Assembly: GCF_001514305.1 (NCBI RefSeq)
Contig: NZ_KQ949096.1
Location: forward strand, 2,131 to 66,130
DNA length: 64,000 nucleotides
DNA from: Streptomyces dysideae
GTDB lineage: Bacteria > Actinomycetota > Actinomycetes > Streptomycetales > Streptomycetaceae
Direction: 5' to 3'
The notes beneath the pieces are model-generated. The model was not told where the DNA came from, did not search any database, and was given only the letters and a program-made list of their open reading frames with translations. Below, piece after piece: positions 1 to 8,800 of the stretch (positions within the stretch are counted from its first letter, which is position 1; the number at the start of each line of letters is the position of its first letter). The position numbers were made by a program, and so were the translations under genes.

Positions 1-875
1 ACACCCCCAAGACCCCCGGTATCACCAAGACCACCCGTATCCCCAAGACCCCCGGTATCACCAAGACCACCCGTATCCCCAAGACCGCCGGTATCCCCAA
101 GACCACCACCCGTATCCCCAAGACCCCCGGTATCCCCAAGATCCCCGGTATCCCCGATGTCGGGGATATCGGGGATATCGGGCGGAGTGTTTGCCACCGA
201 GCTCACACCGGTCGGGTTGCGGACCTGGTCGATGGTGACCTGGTATTCGCTGGCCAGGCTCTTGAGAACGGCACGCATGTCGCGGTTCAGCAACTCGACG
301 ATCTCCGGCTTCTTGCTCACCGGGATCAAGCCGTTGCTCATCGCCTTGACGTTCATGAGCTGCGCCTGACGCGCATACCAGTGATCGATTTCCTTGATCT
401 TGATCTGAGCGTTCCGCAGGTTGACCGCGTTGTTGGCCAGCTGCTGCGGGACCGCGTTGCCCCCGGCCGAGCCGCCGGACAACGCTTCGGAAGCGGACTC
501 GACCTGGCGGGAGAAGCGCGTGATCATGTCCAGGAAGGCATCCGCGGCGGCGCCCTGCCAGGGCCCGCCGTTCCCCGCGAGTGCCTTGCCCTGTGCGGCC
601 AGGCTCTGGCCGACGACTTCCAGGGTCTGCTGCACCTGGTAGAAGATGTTGGCCGCGTTCTGCAACGACTGCGGGTCGGCGACACCCCGGGCTTGTTGAA
701 GGTTGTCGTCGCTCGTGACCCCGGCCGCCATGCCGTTGATGGCGGCCATGATCTGCTTCCAGTCCCAGTTGTCGTAATCCGAGAGGGTGCCGCCACCCTC
801 GTTCAGATCGCCGAAGACCGCTCCGTCTTCATTCTGCTTGAAGCCGAGGTCGTTGTAGTCCTTGTCGTCCGCCAT
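1..875 (-). CDS. Large WXG-type T7SS substrate with Gly-Asp-Thr repeat tail (partial)
   Basis: The reading frame starts at an ATG at 875, with AGGAGAG upstream, and is still open at base 3, so only the first 291 residues are visible. Residues 30-220 look mostly helical. A WQG at 106-108 followed by AADAFLDM matches the WXG turn of long Esp/PPE-like T7SS substrates. From about residue 230 the chain becomes low-complexity: two PDI units, then tandem copies of GDTGGL to the window edge. The gene is the most distal member seen of a minus-strand cluster holding EccB, EccC, EccD and two small WXG100 proteins. Inference: a secreted effector or cell-surface partner whose C-terminal domain, and hence activity, lies outside the window. 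Confidence is high for the gene and moderate for its secretion. Confidence 0.8.
   Translation of the reverse strand, partial: MADDKDYNDLGFKQNEDGAVFGDLNEGGGTLSDYDNWDWKQIMAAINGMAAGVTSDDNLQQARGVADPQSLQNAANIFYQVQQTLEVVGQSLAAQGKALAGNGGPWQGAAADAFLDMITRFSRQVESASEALSGGSAGGNAVPQQLANNAVNLRNAQIKIKEIDHWYARQAQLMNVKAMSNGLIPVSKKPEIVELLNRDMRAVLKSLASEYQVTIDQVRNPTGVSSVANTPPDIPDIPDIGDTGDLGDTGGLGDTGGGLGDTGGLGDTGGLGDTGGLGDTGGLGDTGGLGG
3..155 (-). repeat. 18-bp in-frame tandem repeat coding GDTGGL
   Basis: An 18-bp unit is repeated about eight times. Alternating unit types (Gly codons as GGG or GGT) give a 36-bp higher-order period. One unit carries an extra Gly codon near 107. The unit length is a multiple of three, so copy-number change keeps the frame. 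It runs off the left edge, so the total copy number is unknown. Confidence 0.9.
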
Positions 876-1096
876 CCCGCTCAAACTCTCCTGTTCCTGG
901 CACGATCAGCGATCGCCGGGTTCCCCCAACGGGCTTGACGCGGCGAGCCGCCGACCGTCGTTTTCGGTGGGTACGACGATCGACGGCTGCCAATGCACGA
1001 ACGTGATGGCGGGAAGCGCTGCCCCGCTCCTGATATGCCCCCGTTGTAGTCACGCCGTACCGGATGGTCCGTGCAGCTTCCGGTACCGGCTGACGA

Positions 1097-1648
1097 TCAG
1101 CCCACGGTCGAGCTGTGCTGCCCCAAGGCCTGGAAGTCCGACCCCGCTCGGTGCACGTACTCGTCGAGTTCCTTGGCCGTCATCTCGTTGGCCTCTTCGG
1201 TCGAGGCATACTTCTTGCTCATGAGCCGGACACCGTTGCACAGATCGGTGAGCCCGTCGGCAAGATCGTCGAGGATCTTGGTGTAGGCGTCCTTGATGCC
1301 GCCCGCCTCGCCTCCGCCTCCGGATATTTTCGAGCGCATCAGGTTCGCGTGGAAGAAGGCGCCCGGATGGACGTCGACGCCCTTCAGGGCCTGGTGGGCC
1401 TTCTGGCACGGCGCGATCAGCCGTTCGATGTTGCTCGCGAAGACCTCCATCGACGGTGTGCTCACCGTGGTTTCGTGCGAGCCCCCGCCCGAGTTCTTCG
1501 GAACGGGTGGTGCCGACGTCGGTGCGGGGTTGTGGTACGTACCGTGACCGGACGGAACGTCCTTGTCGCCCTTGTACTCCTCAAGCTCATGGTCCGGAAC
1601 CCATTTCAGAGCGGGGTACCCGTCCGAGCTGTCTTTGACCCATGCCAT
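1097..1648 (-). CDS. Unknown protein of the T7SS cluster (183 aa)
   Basis: I do not recognise a named family. The ATG at 1648 lies 6 bp downstream of the preceding WXG100 stop, so the two are probably co-transcribed. Residues 1-60 are polar and rich in Pro, Ser and Gly. Residues 65-180 look helical: a stretch around PSMEVFASNIERLIAPCQKA, then a gap rich in Gly near 110-118, then helices with DGLTDLCNGVRLMSKKYAS. The size and helical hairpin character suggest a WXG-like secreted partner or a chaperone, but there is no WXG tripeptide. Position between WXG100 genes and the large repeat-tail substrate supports a T7SS role. That role is inference from context. Confidence 0.75.
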   Translation of the reverse strand: MAWVKDSSDGYPALKWVPDHELEEYKGDKDVPSGHGTYHNPAPTSAPPVPKNSGGGSHETTVSTPSMEVFASNIERLIAPCQKAHQALKGVDVHPGAFFHANLMRSKISGGGGEAGGIKDAYTKILDDLADGLTDLCNGVRLMSKKYASTEEANEMTAKELDEYVHRAGSDFQALGQHSSTVG

Positions 1649-1654
1649 GTCGCA

Positions 1655-1942
1655 CTAGCTCCAGAGACTGGTTCCGTACCGCTCGGCCTGGTTGTAGCTG
1701 CCGTTGATCTGCGAGAGGTTGACGCCGGCCTTACCAGCGGCCTCGGTCATCTTGGCGGCGCCCGCGTCCCACTCGGCCTTCTTCACGTAGTAGAACTCCC
1801 TCACGGAGCCCTCCCAGTTGGCGAGGCTGCTCCTGGCCTCGCTCTCCAGCTCGGTGATGAGCGTCTGGATTCTGCGGGTGGCCGCCATCAGTTCCTGCTG
1901 AGTGACGTCAACGGCGCCGATCTGGACGGTGTAGTCAGGCAT
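1655..1942 (-). CDS. WXG100-family T7SS protein (EsxA-like, 95 aa)
   Basis: The 95-residue length is typical for WXG100 proteins, which form helical-hairpin dimers exported by EccC. The WXG turn is WEG at residues 43-45. Near the C-terminus, YNQAE at 83-87 fits the YxxxD/E export signal read by EccC. The ATG at 1942 gives the conserved N-terminus MPDYTVQIGAVDV. It lies just downstream of the 113-residue WXG100 gene, so the pair would form the expected Esx heterodimer. Both are in one strand run with eccC, eccD and eccB. No oddities were seen. Confidence 0.9.
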   Translation of the reverse strand: MPDYTVQIGAVDVTQQELMAATRRIQTLITELESEARSSLANWEGSVREFYYVKKAEWDAGAAKMTEAAGKAGVNLSQINGSYNQAERYGTSLWS

Positions 1943-1986
1943 TGTGTGTCTCCTTACGGGTGAGGGGGGGGCTGGTTGCGGCGAGG

Positions 1987-2328
1987 CTAGATGGGGAAGT
2001 TCGGGAGGCCGCTCATGGCGCTCCGCGCCTGGCTGGCGCCGTCGATCGTTTCCGAGTTCGTCGTCGTGTACTGGCCGGTGGTCTGCTGGAGCTTCTGCTG
2101 CATCTCCGTCAGGGCCCTGCGGCATGCCATGTAGCCCGCCATCCAGTCCGCCAGCGCCCCCTGGTAGGTGCTGGCGGCTTGTCCCTTCCACTGGGTGGCC
2201 AGGTTGTTGGCGACGCCGTCCATGGCGTCGGCCTCCCTGTTGGCGGATGAGATGGCGTTCGCGAAGGCGGACTCCGCGCGCTTCATTCCCGCAAGATCTA
2301 CCTGTGTTTGGTTGTTGGGTCCTGCCAT
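1987..2328 (-). CDS. WXG100-family T7SS protein (EsxB-like, 113 aa)
   Basis: A 113-residue, largely helical protein with WKG at about residues 47-49 in the sequence LATQWKGQAASTYQG, the hallmark of WXG100 proteins. It is slightly longer than the usual 95-100 residues, ending in a polar tail with SGLPNFPI. A YxxxD/E signal is not obvious, so the adjacent 95-residue partner may supply it. The start ATG at 2328 is preceded by a GGAGGGA purine run. Together with the gene at 1655-1942 it would make a secreted heterodimer handled by the EccC ATPase. Confidence 0.88.
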   Translation of the reverse strand: MAGPNNQTQVDLAGMKRAESAFANAISSANREADAMDGVANNLATQWKGQAASTYQGALADWMAGYMACRRALTEMQQKLQQTTGQYTTTNSETIDGASQARSAMSGLPNFPI

Positions 2329-2447
2329 GGTTGTTCCCTCCTTGGGGAGTTGAGATGGAACCGGTGATCGGTCTCATCTGATGCTGGTTGTGACGTAAGT
2401 GTCGGGGAAGGGGAACTCCCCGACACTGCCCGCCAGTCCACCGCGGT

Positions 2448-5400
2448 CTACCCGTGACTACCTGAGCCCGCCGCCTGTGCCGCCACGGCAGGAACGGCCG
2501 GGGCGACCCCCTGTTCGGCAGCAGCAGGAGGGGCCTCGGGACGTCGTCCGCCGGCCTCCGCCGGCGCGGAGGGCGGCAGATCGGCCGGAGTGACGGTCTG
2601 CGATCCCGCCCGGGAACCGATACGCGCCGCCAGCCGGTGCGCGGTGTACGCCCCACTCGGCGGCGGACTGGCGGTGAAGGTGTCGGTGAGCACCGCCATG
2701 GTGTCGTCCTCGGTGTCGAATCCCAGCCGGGCCAGGTGACGGTGGGTCAGTTCGGCGAGCTGAGCGCCGGTGTACGGGGCGAACCGAAGGTACTCGGCGA
2801 ACGCCCCGGTCAGTTCCGTACGTTCGCGCAGCAGGCTCACCAGCGGCGCGCCGTTGCCGCACAGCACCAGCACAGGGCCGGCGTCCTCGCCGACGGCCTC
2901 CGCCAGGGCGTCGAGCACCGCCGAGCGTTCCGCCTCCGGCCGCCGTCCGAAGGCCGGATCGAGTTCCGGCATCAGCAGTCCGCCCACGGCCTCCTCACAG
3001 ACGGCGGCCAGATATCTCCGAGGCTGGTCGGGCCATCGCGCCGGGACCGCGGACAGCGGAAGATGGCAGGGCACGCCGGTGGCCACCAGGCCGAGTTCGG
3101 CGAGGCAGCGGCCGTACAGCCGGGCCACGGAGCGCCGTCCGCTACCCTGCGCGCCGTCGAAGACCACATTCGCCAGACCGGCGACCGACTCGCCACGCCG
3201 GCTCAGCTGTACCAGACCGTCGAGCCGTACGCGCAACGCCTCGCGTACGGCGTCGAGGCCCACCAATGCGGCCAGCCGCGCGACGGACGCGCTGTCCGCG
3301 CCCCGGTCGCCGTCCGGTTTGCCGGCCTGCCGGACACCCGGCCTGCCGCCCTGGTCGGCCGAAGCGCCCGAGCCGCCCGAAGCACCCGAAGCACCCGAGG
3401 CGCCAGAGCCGCCGTCCTCGTCCAGCGAGGTGGGGACGTCCTCCTCGGCGAGCCGGCTGAGATCGCTCTCGTCGCTCGGAGGATGCGTGGCCAGACGGGT
3501 CGCCTGATTGCTGATCATCACCTCGAACACCTGCCGGGCGACACGGCCGTTGCCGAAGGTCGGCCCCTTCGGTACCTCCTCGAAGTACCGGGTCAGGGCC
3601 TCCAGGGCGCCGCCGCTGAGGTCGTAGTAGTGCTTGGCGCACAGTCCCCTGGCGATGGTGACGAGTTCGTCCGGGCTGTAGTTGGGAAACTCGACGGTAC
3701 GGGCGAAACGGGAGGCCATACCGGGGTTGGAGGCCAGGAACTGCTCCATGTGCTCGGAGTAGCCCGCGGCGATCACCACGATCTCGTCGCGGTGGTCCTC
3801 CATCATCTTCATGAGCGTCTCGACCGCCTCCTGACCGAAGTCAGGACCGCTGCCCTTGGACTGGTTGGTCAGGGTGTACGCCTCGTCGATGAACAGCACG
3901 CCGCCCAGGGCCTTGTTGACCACCTCGGTGGTCTTGATGGCCGTGGCGCCGATGTACTGTGCCACCAGGTCGGCGCGTGCCACCTCGACCATGTGGCCCT
4001 TGGCCAGGATCCCCAGCTCGGCCAGGACGGCGCCGTACAGCCGGGCGACCGTGGTCTTGCCGGTGCCCGGTGGTCCGGCGAAGACCAGGTGACGGCTCAT
4101 CGGGGGCATCGGCAGGCCCATCTCCTGCCGCCGCTGGGCCAGCATGTTGAAGTTGATCAGACCGCTGACCTCCCGCTTCACGCTCTCCAGGCCGACCAGA
4201 CCCTTCAGTTCCGCGAGTGGCCCGGTCCCGGTATCCGTTGCCAGCTGCGCCTCCGGGCCGGGTGAGGTCCCCTCCTCCCCCGCCACCGCCTGAACCTCCC
4301 GCTGGCCCCCGGCGTCCAGTCCCTCGACGGACAGCTGCCCGCCGGCGTTGAGCTCGTGGACGGCCTTGCCGCCGTTGTCGCGTATCCGGCAGTCGTGGAC
4401 GCGGACCGGCTGGTCGGTGTTGCTGCGGATGCCGTCACCGGCGTTGTCGAAGACAGTGCAGTCGCTGAGGTCGGCGCGGGCGGATGCCTGGATGTTCAGC
4501 CCGTGGCCGCGTGCGCCGTTGATCCGGCAGCCGGTCGCGATGACCGAGCCGCCGTTCAGCGCCCGGAAACCATCGGTGCCGGAGCCGGTGAACTCGCTGT
4601 CCTTGGCGGCCAGTTCGGAATCGCTGCCGCCGACCAGCACTCCGCACCCGCGCAGCGCGGAGGACTCCAGAACCGCCTGCGCCCCGCCGGACAGGGACAG
4701 ACCGGTGCCGCCGGTGGTCAGCCGCACCGCGGTGAACTGGCCGGTGCCCTTCTCGTCCAGTTCGATGCCGGTGCCGCCGTCAAGGGTGATCTCCGCACCC
4801 TGCAGCTCCAGCTTGCCCTCGCCCAGCACCCGGGCCCCGGCGCCGGAGCCGCCGGCGACCGTCAGGCGCCCGATGCGTACGGCGGCGCCCCCGGCGACCT
4901 GGACCGCGGCGGTGTCGGCGGCCTGGACGGCCAGGCCGTCGAAGACCACCTGGCTGCCCCCGTCCGCGAGGACACCGACCGGCGTACCGCTGATCGTGCA
5001 GTCCTCCAGGTGCGGCCGGGAGCGGTCGACGATGTGCACGCCGCCGTGGGCGGACGAGGTGATGACGCAGGAGCGCAGGACCGGGGTGGCGCCGCCGCTG
5101 ATGTGGACCGCCTGCCCGCCGGACTCGGAGAAGGTGCAGTCTGTGAGCGTGGTCGCGCCGCGGCTGGTCAGGTACGCGTCCAGGGCCGCGCTGCCGGTCA
5201 CCGACACCTTGGACAGGTCGGCCTTGGCGTCCTGCTCGACGGCCAGGGCGGGCTTGCCGCTGCCGGTGATCCGGGTGGCCTCGACCGAGGCCGTGCCCTG
5301 ACCGTTGACGCAGATACCGTTGCCGCGCGGCCGGTCGAGGGTGCATTCCCGTACCGTGAGCCGCCCGCGCTCGGCGACCACCACGGCCGACGATCCCACC

Positions 5401-5867
5401 TCGGTCACCTCGGACCGTTCCAGCACGTTGCCGCCGCCGGAGGTCACCACGACGCCGGCGCCGCGGGCGTTCGTCACCCGGCAGCCGCGGACGGCCAGGG
5501 TTCCCTGATGCCAGGCCAGTACGGCGGTCCAGCCCTCCCCGGAGACATGGCAGTCGTCGAGCGCGGCCTGGCCCCGGCGTACGTCGAGTACCGGGGCCTC
5601 CTGGTCGCTGCCGGACAGCACCAGGCCGGACAACTGCGCGGCCTCCGCGTCCACGACGACGGTGGTGCCCGACGGGGAGTGGACGTGCACGGTCCCGCTG
5701 CCGCCCTCCGCGGACAGGCTCACCGCCCGGGTGATGTCGAGTGCTTCCTCGTACCGTCCCGGCGCCACCGTGATGAGCGCGCCCTCGGCGGCATCGGCGA
5801 GGGCCTTACCGATGGAACGGTAGGCACCCGGGCGGTCCGGGGCGACCAACAGGACTTGCCGCGTCAT
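2448..5867 (-). CDS. Right-handed beta-helix fused to EccA-like AAA+ ATPase domains (1139 aa)
   Basis: Residues 1 to about 520 are a chain of short repeats rich in small residues, Asp and Val, of the PbH1 right-handed parallel beta-helix type. After an Ala/Gly/Glu-rich hinge there is a CbxX/CfqX-class AAA+ domain: Walker A GPPGTGKTT at about 596-604, Walker B VLFIDEAYT, and SRFARTVEFPNY further on, as in EccA chaperone ATPases of ESX systems. A Ser-Gly-Ala linker (about 815-850) leads to a second AAA-like domain whose P-loop is altered to GAQGSGRRS, so it probably does not hydrolyse ATP. The start ATG overlaps the stop of the upstream 1312-residue gene by 4 bp, showing translational coupling. 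Inference: a substrate-handling ATPase in which the beta-helix recognises cargo or cell-wall glycans. Confidence 0.85.
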   Translation of the reverse strand: MTRQVLLVAPDRPGAYRSIGKALADAAEGALITVAPGRYEEALDITRAVSLSAEGGSGTVHVHSPSGTTVVVDAEAAQLSGLVLSGSDQEAPVLDVRRGQAALDDCHVSGEGWTAVLAWHQGTLAVRGCRVTNARGAGVVVTSGGGNVLERSEVTEVGSSAVVVAERGRLTVRECTLDRPRGNGICVNGQGTASVEATRITGSGKPALAVEQDAKADLSKVSVTGSAALDAYLTSRGATTLTDCTFSESGGQAVHISGGATPVLRSCVITSSAHGGVHIVDRSRPHLEDCTISGTPVGVLADGGSQVVFDGLAVQAADTAAVQVAGGAAVRIGRLTVAGGSGAGARVLGEGKLELQGAEITLDGGTGIELDEKGTGQFTAVRLTTGGTGLSLSGGAQAVLESSALRGCGVLVGGSDSELAAKDSEFTGSGTDGFRALNGGSVIATGCRINGARGHGLNIQASARADLSDCTVFDNAGDGIRSNTDQPVRVHDCRIRDNGGKAVHELNAGGQLSVEGLDAGGQREVQAVAGEEGTSPGPEAQLATDTGTGPLAELKGLVGLESVKREVSGLINFNMLAQRRQEMGLPMPPMSRHLVFAGPPGTGKTTVARLYGAVLAELGILAKGHMVEVARADLVAQYIGATAIKTTEVVNKALGGVLFIDEAYTLTNQSKGSGPDFGQEAVETLMKMMEDHRDEIVVIAAGYSEHMEQFLASNPGMASRFARTVEFPNYSPDELVTIARGLCAKHYYDLSGGALEALTRYFEEVPKGPTFGNGRVARQVFEVMISNQATRLATHPPSDESDLSRLAEEDVPTSLDEDGGSGASGASGASGGSGASADQGGRPGVRQAGKPDGDRGADSASVARLAALVGLDAVREALRVRLDGLVQLSRRGESVAGLANVVFDGAQGSGRRSVARLYGRCLAELGLVATGVPCHLPLSAVPARWPDQPRRYLAAVCEEAVGGLLMPELDPAFGRRPEAERSAVLDALAEAVGEDAGPVLVLCGNGAPLVSLLRERTELTGAFAEYLRFAPYTGAQLAELTHRHLARLGFDTEDDTMAVLTDTFTASPPPSGAYTAHRLAARIGSRAGSQTVTPADLPPSAPAEAGGRRPEAPPAAAEQGVAPAVPAVAAQAAGSGSHG

Positions 5868-8800
5868 TTCTTCGCTGCCTTTCTCCGCTGCGCCTGGTCG
5901 GCCGTGGTACGCGGCTTTGCAGCCCCGGACGGGACGATCAGCCCCGGTGGGGCTCCGAGCGAGCCGGCGGGGGCCTTCGGCGCTCCCTTGGAGCCGGCGC
6001 CTGCCAGGGCCTTCAGGGTCTGTTCGAGCCCCTTCAACGCGATCTCGTCCAGCGAGGTGCGCCCGGCCTCGACCCGGCCGTCCTCGGCGATCTCCGAAGG
6101 CGACAGCTCACGCAGCAGAACGGCGTGCCGCTCGCCGGTGTGCACCCGCAGCACCTTGAAACTCGTGCCGGGCAGGAACAGCACCTGGTCCGGAGTACCG
6201 GGGTCGATCAGATTGGTCCGGCGGGCCGTCAGCGACCAGATCAGGAAGTCGGCGCTGCCCGCCGGACCGGTGTACGGGGTGGTCCGCGCGGCACAGAACG
6301 CCCACTCGGTGGCCAGCCTGCCCTCGCGGTACCAGGCGCGCTCGGCGTCGCCGAGCCTGGCGTGGAGCAATGCCGGGCCCCGGTAGGACGGCAGCCGGCG
6401 CAAGCCCGAGGCCACACAGCGGGCCAGCGGCACGTGCGGCCCGACCGTCGCGCCGCGCACGGCCTTGTCCAGACCGTGGTGGTCCCCGAAGAGGTACAGC
6501 CGTACGGCGACCAGGTCGGTCAGGGCCTCGGAGGTGTCCGTCCCCGCACGGCCGCGCAGGCCGGGCGACTCCGCCATCACGCTGGAGACCGTGCTCGCCA
6601 CCGTGTTGTACTGCTCGCTCAGGGTGCGCCGCACCCAGGCCCGCTCCTGCTCCAGGCCTCGCTCGGGCGGCACCGCGCAGGCGGCGGCCTTCGGCACCGG
6701 CTGCACTTGCACGGCCGGAGTCCCGGCCGCGGGGGCGGCAGCCGGGGACCGAGCCGGACCCGAGGCAGGCGCGGCCTGCCCAGGCTCGTCCGGCCCGGCG
6801 GAGCCGGGCGGGGGCGTCCCGGGCACCGGGGGCTTCTCTGCCGGAGCGTCGGTTCCGGTGGGCGCGGACGGCACGTCCGGTGCGCCTGACTCCAGCCGGA
6901 CGCGCGGTGCCGCGGGCCGGGACGGCCTCGGGCTCGGCGTGGGGTCGGCGGTCGGTGTGCGTTGTCCCGCGGGCGCCGAGGGCACCGTCGATGCGTCGGG
7001 CTCCCGGGCCCGCGCGTCGGCCCCGTCGGCCCCGTCAGCCCCGTCAGCCCCCTCTGCCCCGTCGGCCGGCGGCGCCGAGGCTGCCGAGGGCTCCGTACGA
7101 GGCGGCGTCGCTGCCTCGTCCCGGCCCGCTGCGTCGGGCTCGTTCTCCGCTGCATCGGGTCCGCCGCCCGCTTCGGCTTCCCGTGCCGCGCGGTCGTCCT
7201 CGTCCGTCGCGGGCTCGGGCCCTGCAGGCCGCGACCCGGCCGGTGCCCGCAGAGGCGATGCCTCCCTGGCCCGGTCGGAGTCGCCGGCCTCGGACTCAGC
7301 GCCCTTGGGCGCAACAGTCCCGAACTCACCGGCCTTCTCGGTCTCACCGGCGTCACCGAGCGCGCGCCCACCGCCTCCGCCGCTCTCGGAACGTGTCCCA
7401 GAACCCGGCTCGGCAGAACCGGACCCGGCTGCCACCCGCGCGGGGGAAGCCGGCGCCGGCGAACCGGCCTCCCGCCCCTCGCCGTCCCCGGCTTCCACCG
7501 CGGGCCTGGATCCCTCTCGACCCGGCTCCGCACCGGATGCCACGGACGCCGACCCGTCGTCGGCCCGCAGGCGCCGGCCCCGGCGCGGGGCGCGCGGGCT
7601 CAGCCGCCGCAGCAGCCGCCCGCGCAGCTTCTCGCCCTGGTTGGTCTCACCGGTCTCAGAATCAACGACGGCATCGGTGTCACCGGTCCCGCCGCCGTCG
7701 GAACGTGACCCCGGACCCGACTCAGCAGGATCGGGCTCATCGGGGCCGGACTCGGCCTTGGCTTCTACGGCGGACGGCGGCTTCGGCGTACCGCCGTCCC
7801 GCGCCCCGCCGTCCTCGGTGTGCGCCGCGGGCTCGGACTCCGCAGGGCCCGGCTCCGGATCCGACTCCGTACGCCCCTGCGCACGCGACCCCGTGTCGGA
7901 TGCCTCGACGGTCTCCGGCTCACCGGTTCCGCCGGCAGTGCTGCCCGCCCCCGGACCCGGCTCTGCGGGACCGGACTCGATCAGCGCCCGGACCTCGGGC
8001 GGCAGCGGCGAACCCGGCTCCCGCTCACTGCGGCCCTCGGTGTCCGCCCCGGGTTCGGACTCCGCGGGACCTGACTCCGTACGGCCCCGCACACGCGACC
8101 GCGCCCCACGGTCGGCGCCGATCCGACGCTCCTCCGTCACCTCGGTATCCGCCCCCGGACCCGACTCCTCGGGACCGGACTCGATCAGCGCCCGGACCTC
8201 GGGCGGCAGCACCGACCGCGACGCGGGCTCCGCCCCGGTGGGGCCGTCGGCCGAGCCCGCCTCGCGCCTGTCATGGTCGTCGGGGTCCGCCGGAGCGGCC
8301 CCGTTGGTTGTCGGCACGCCGGACGGTGCGAGAGGGGCCGTGCCCGCATGCCCCGCCCGCCGGCCCCCGGAGTCCGCCGCGGTGCGGTCCCGGTGGCCCC
8401 CCCTGCGGCCTGCGGTTCCGGTAGCGAGCGAAGGCGCGGCAGCGGACGGGGCGGCCGCCGCGGCAGCGCCCCAGAGCTCCTCCTCGGCGGCGTACCAGGA
8501 CTCCTGCTCGGTGGGTGTGTACGTCACGTCCTCGCGGCGGGCCGCGCGAACGGTCTCGGGATCGTCGGCCGGCGCCACCCGGAACGTCTCACGTGCTTCG
8601 GGTTCGAGCCGCCACAGCATGTCCTTGGCGAGCGACCGCATGCGCCCGGCACTTTCCGGCGCGCTGCGGTCGAACAGGATCAGCGGACTGCCCGGCTCCG
8701 CCGGGATGCGTCGGACGTCGTCGCCGCCTGCGGGCTCCTCGTGCGGGCGCAGCCACAGCCCGCCCTGCACGACCTCCAGAACCGCGTCGGGGGCGAAGTC

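Noticed and set aside
1..160. CRISPR-like regular repeats.
   Set aside because: The units are contiguous with no unique spacers and continue the reading frame of the substrate gene, so it is a coding satellite.
5864..6760. The ART-like domain as an active secreted toxin.
   Set aside because: The STS and ExE residues are missing, and the gene is translationally coupled to core machinery genes with no immunity gene beside it.
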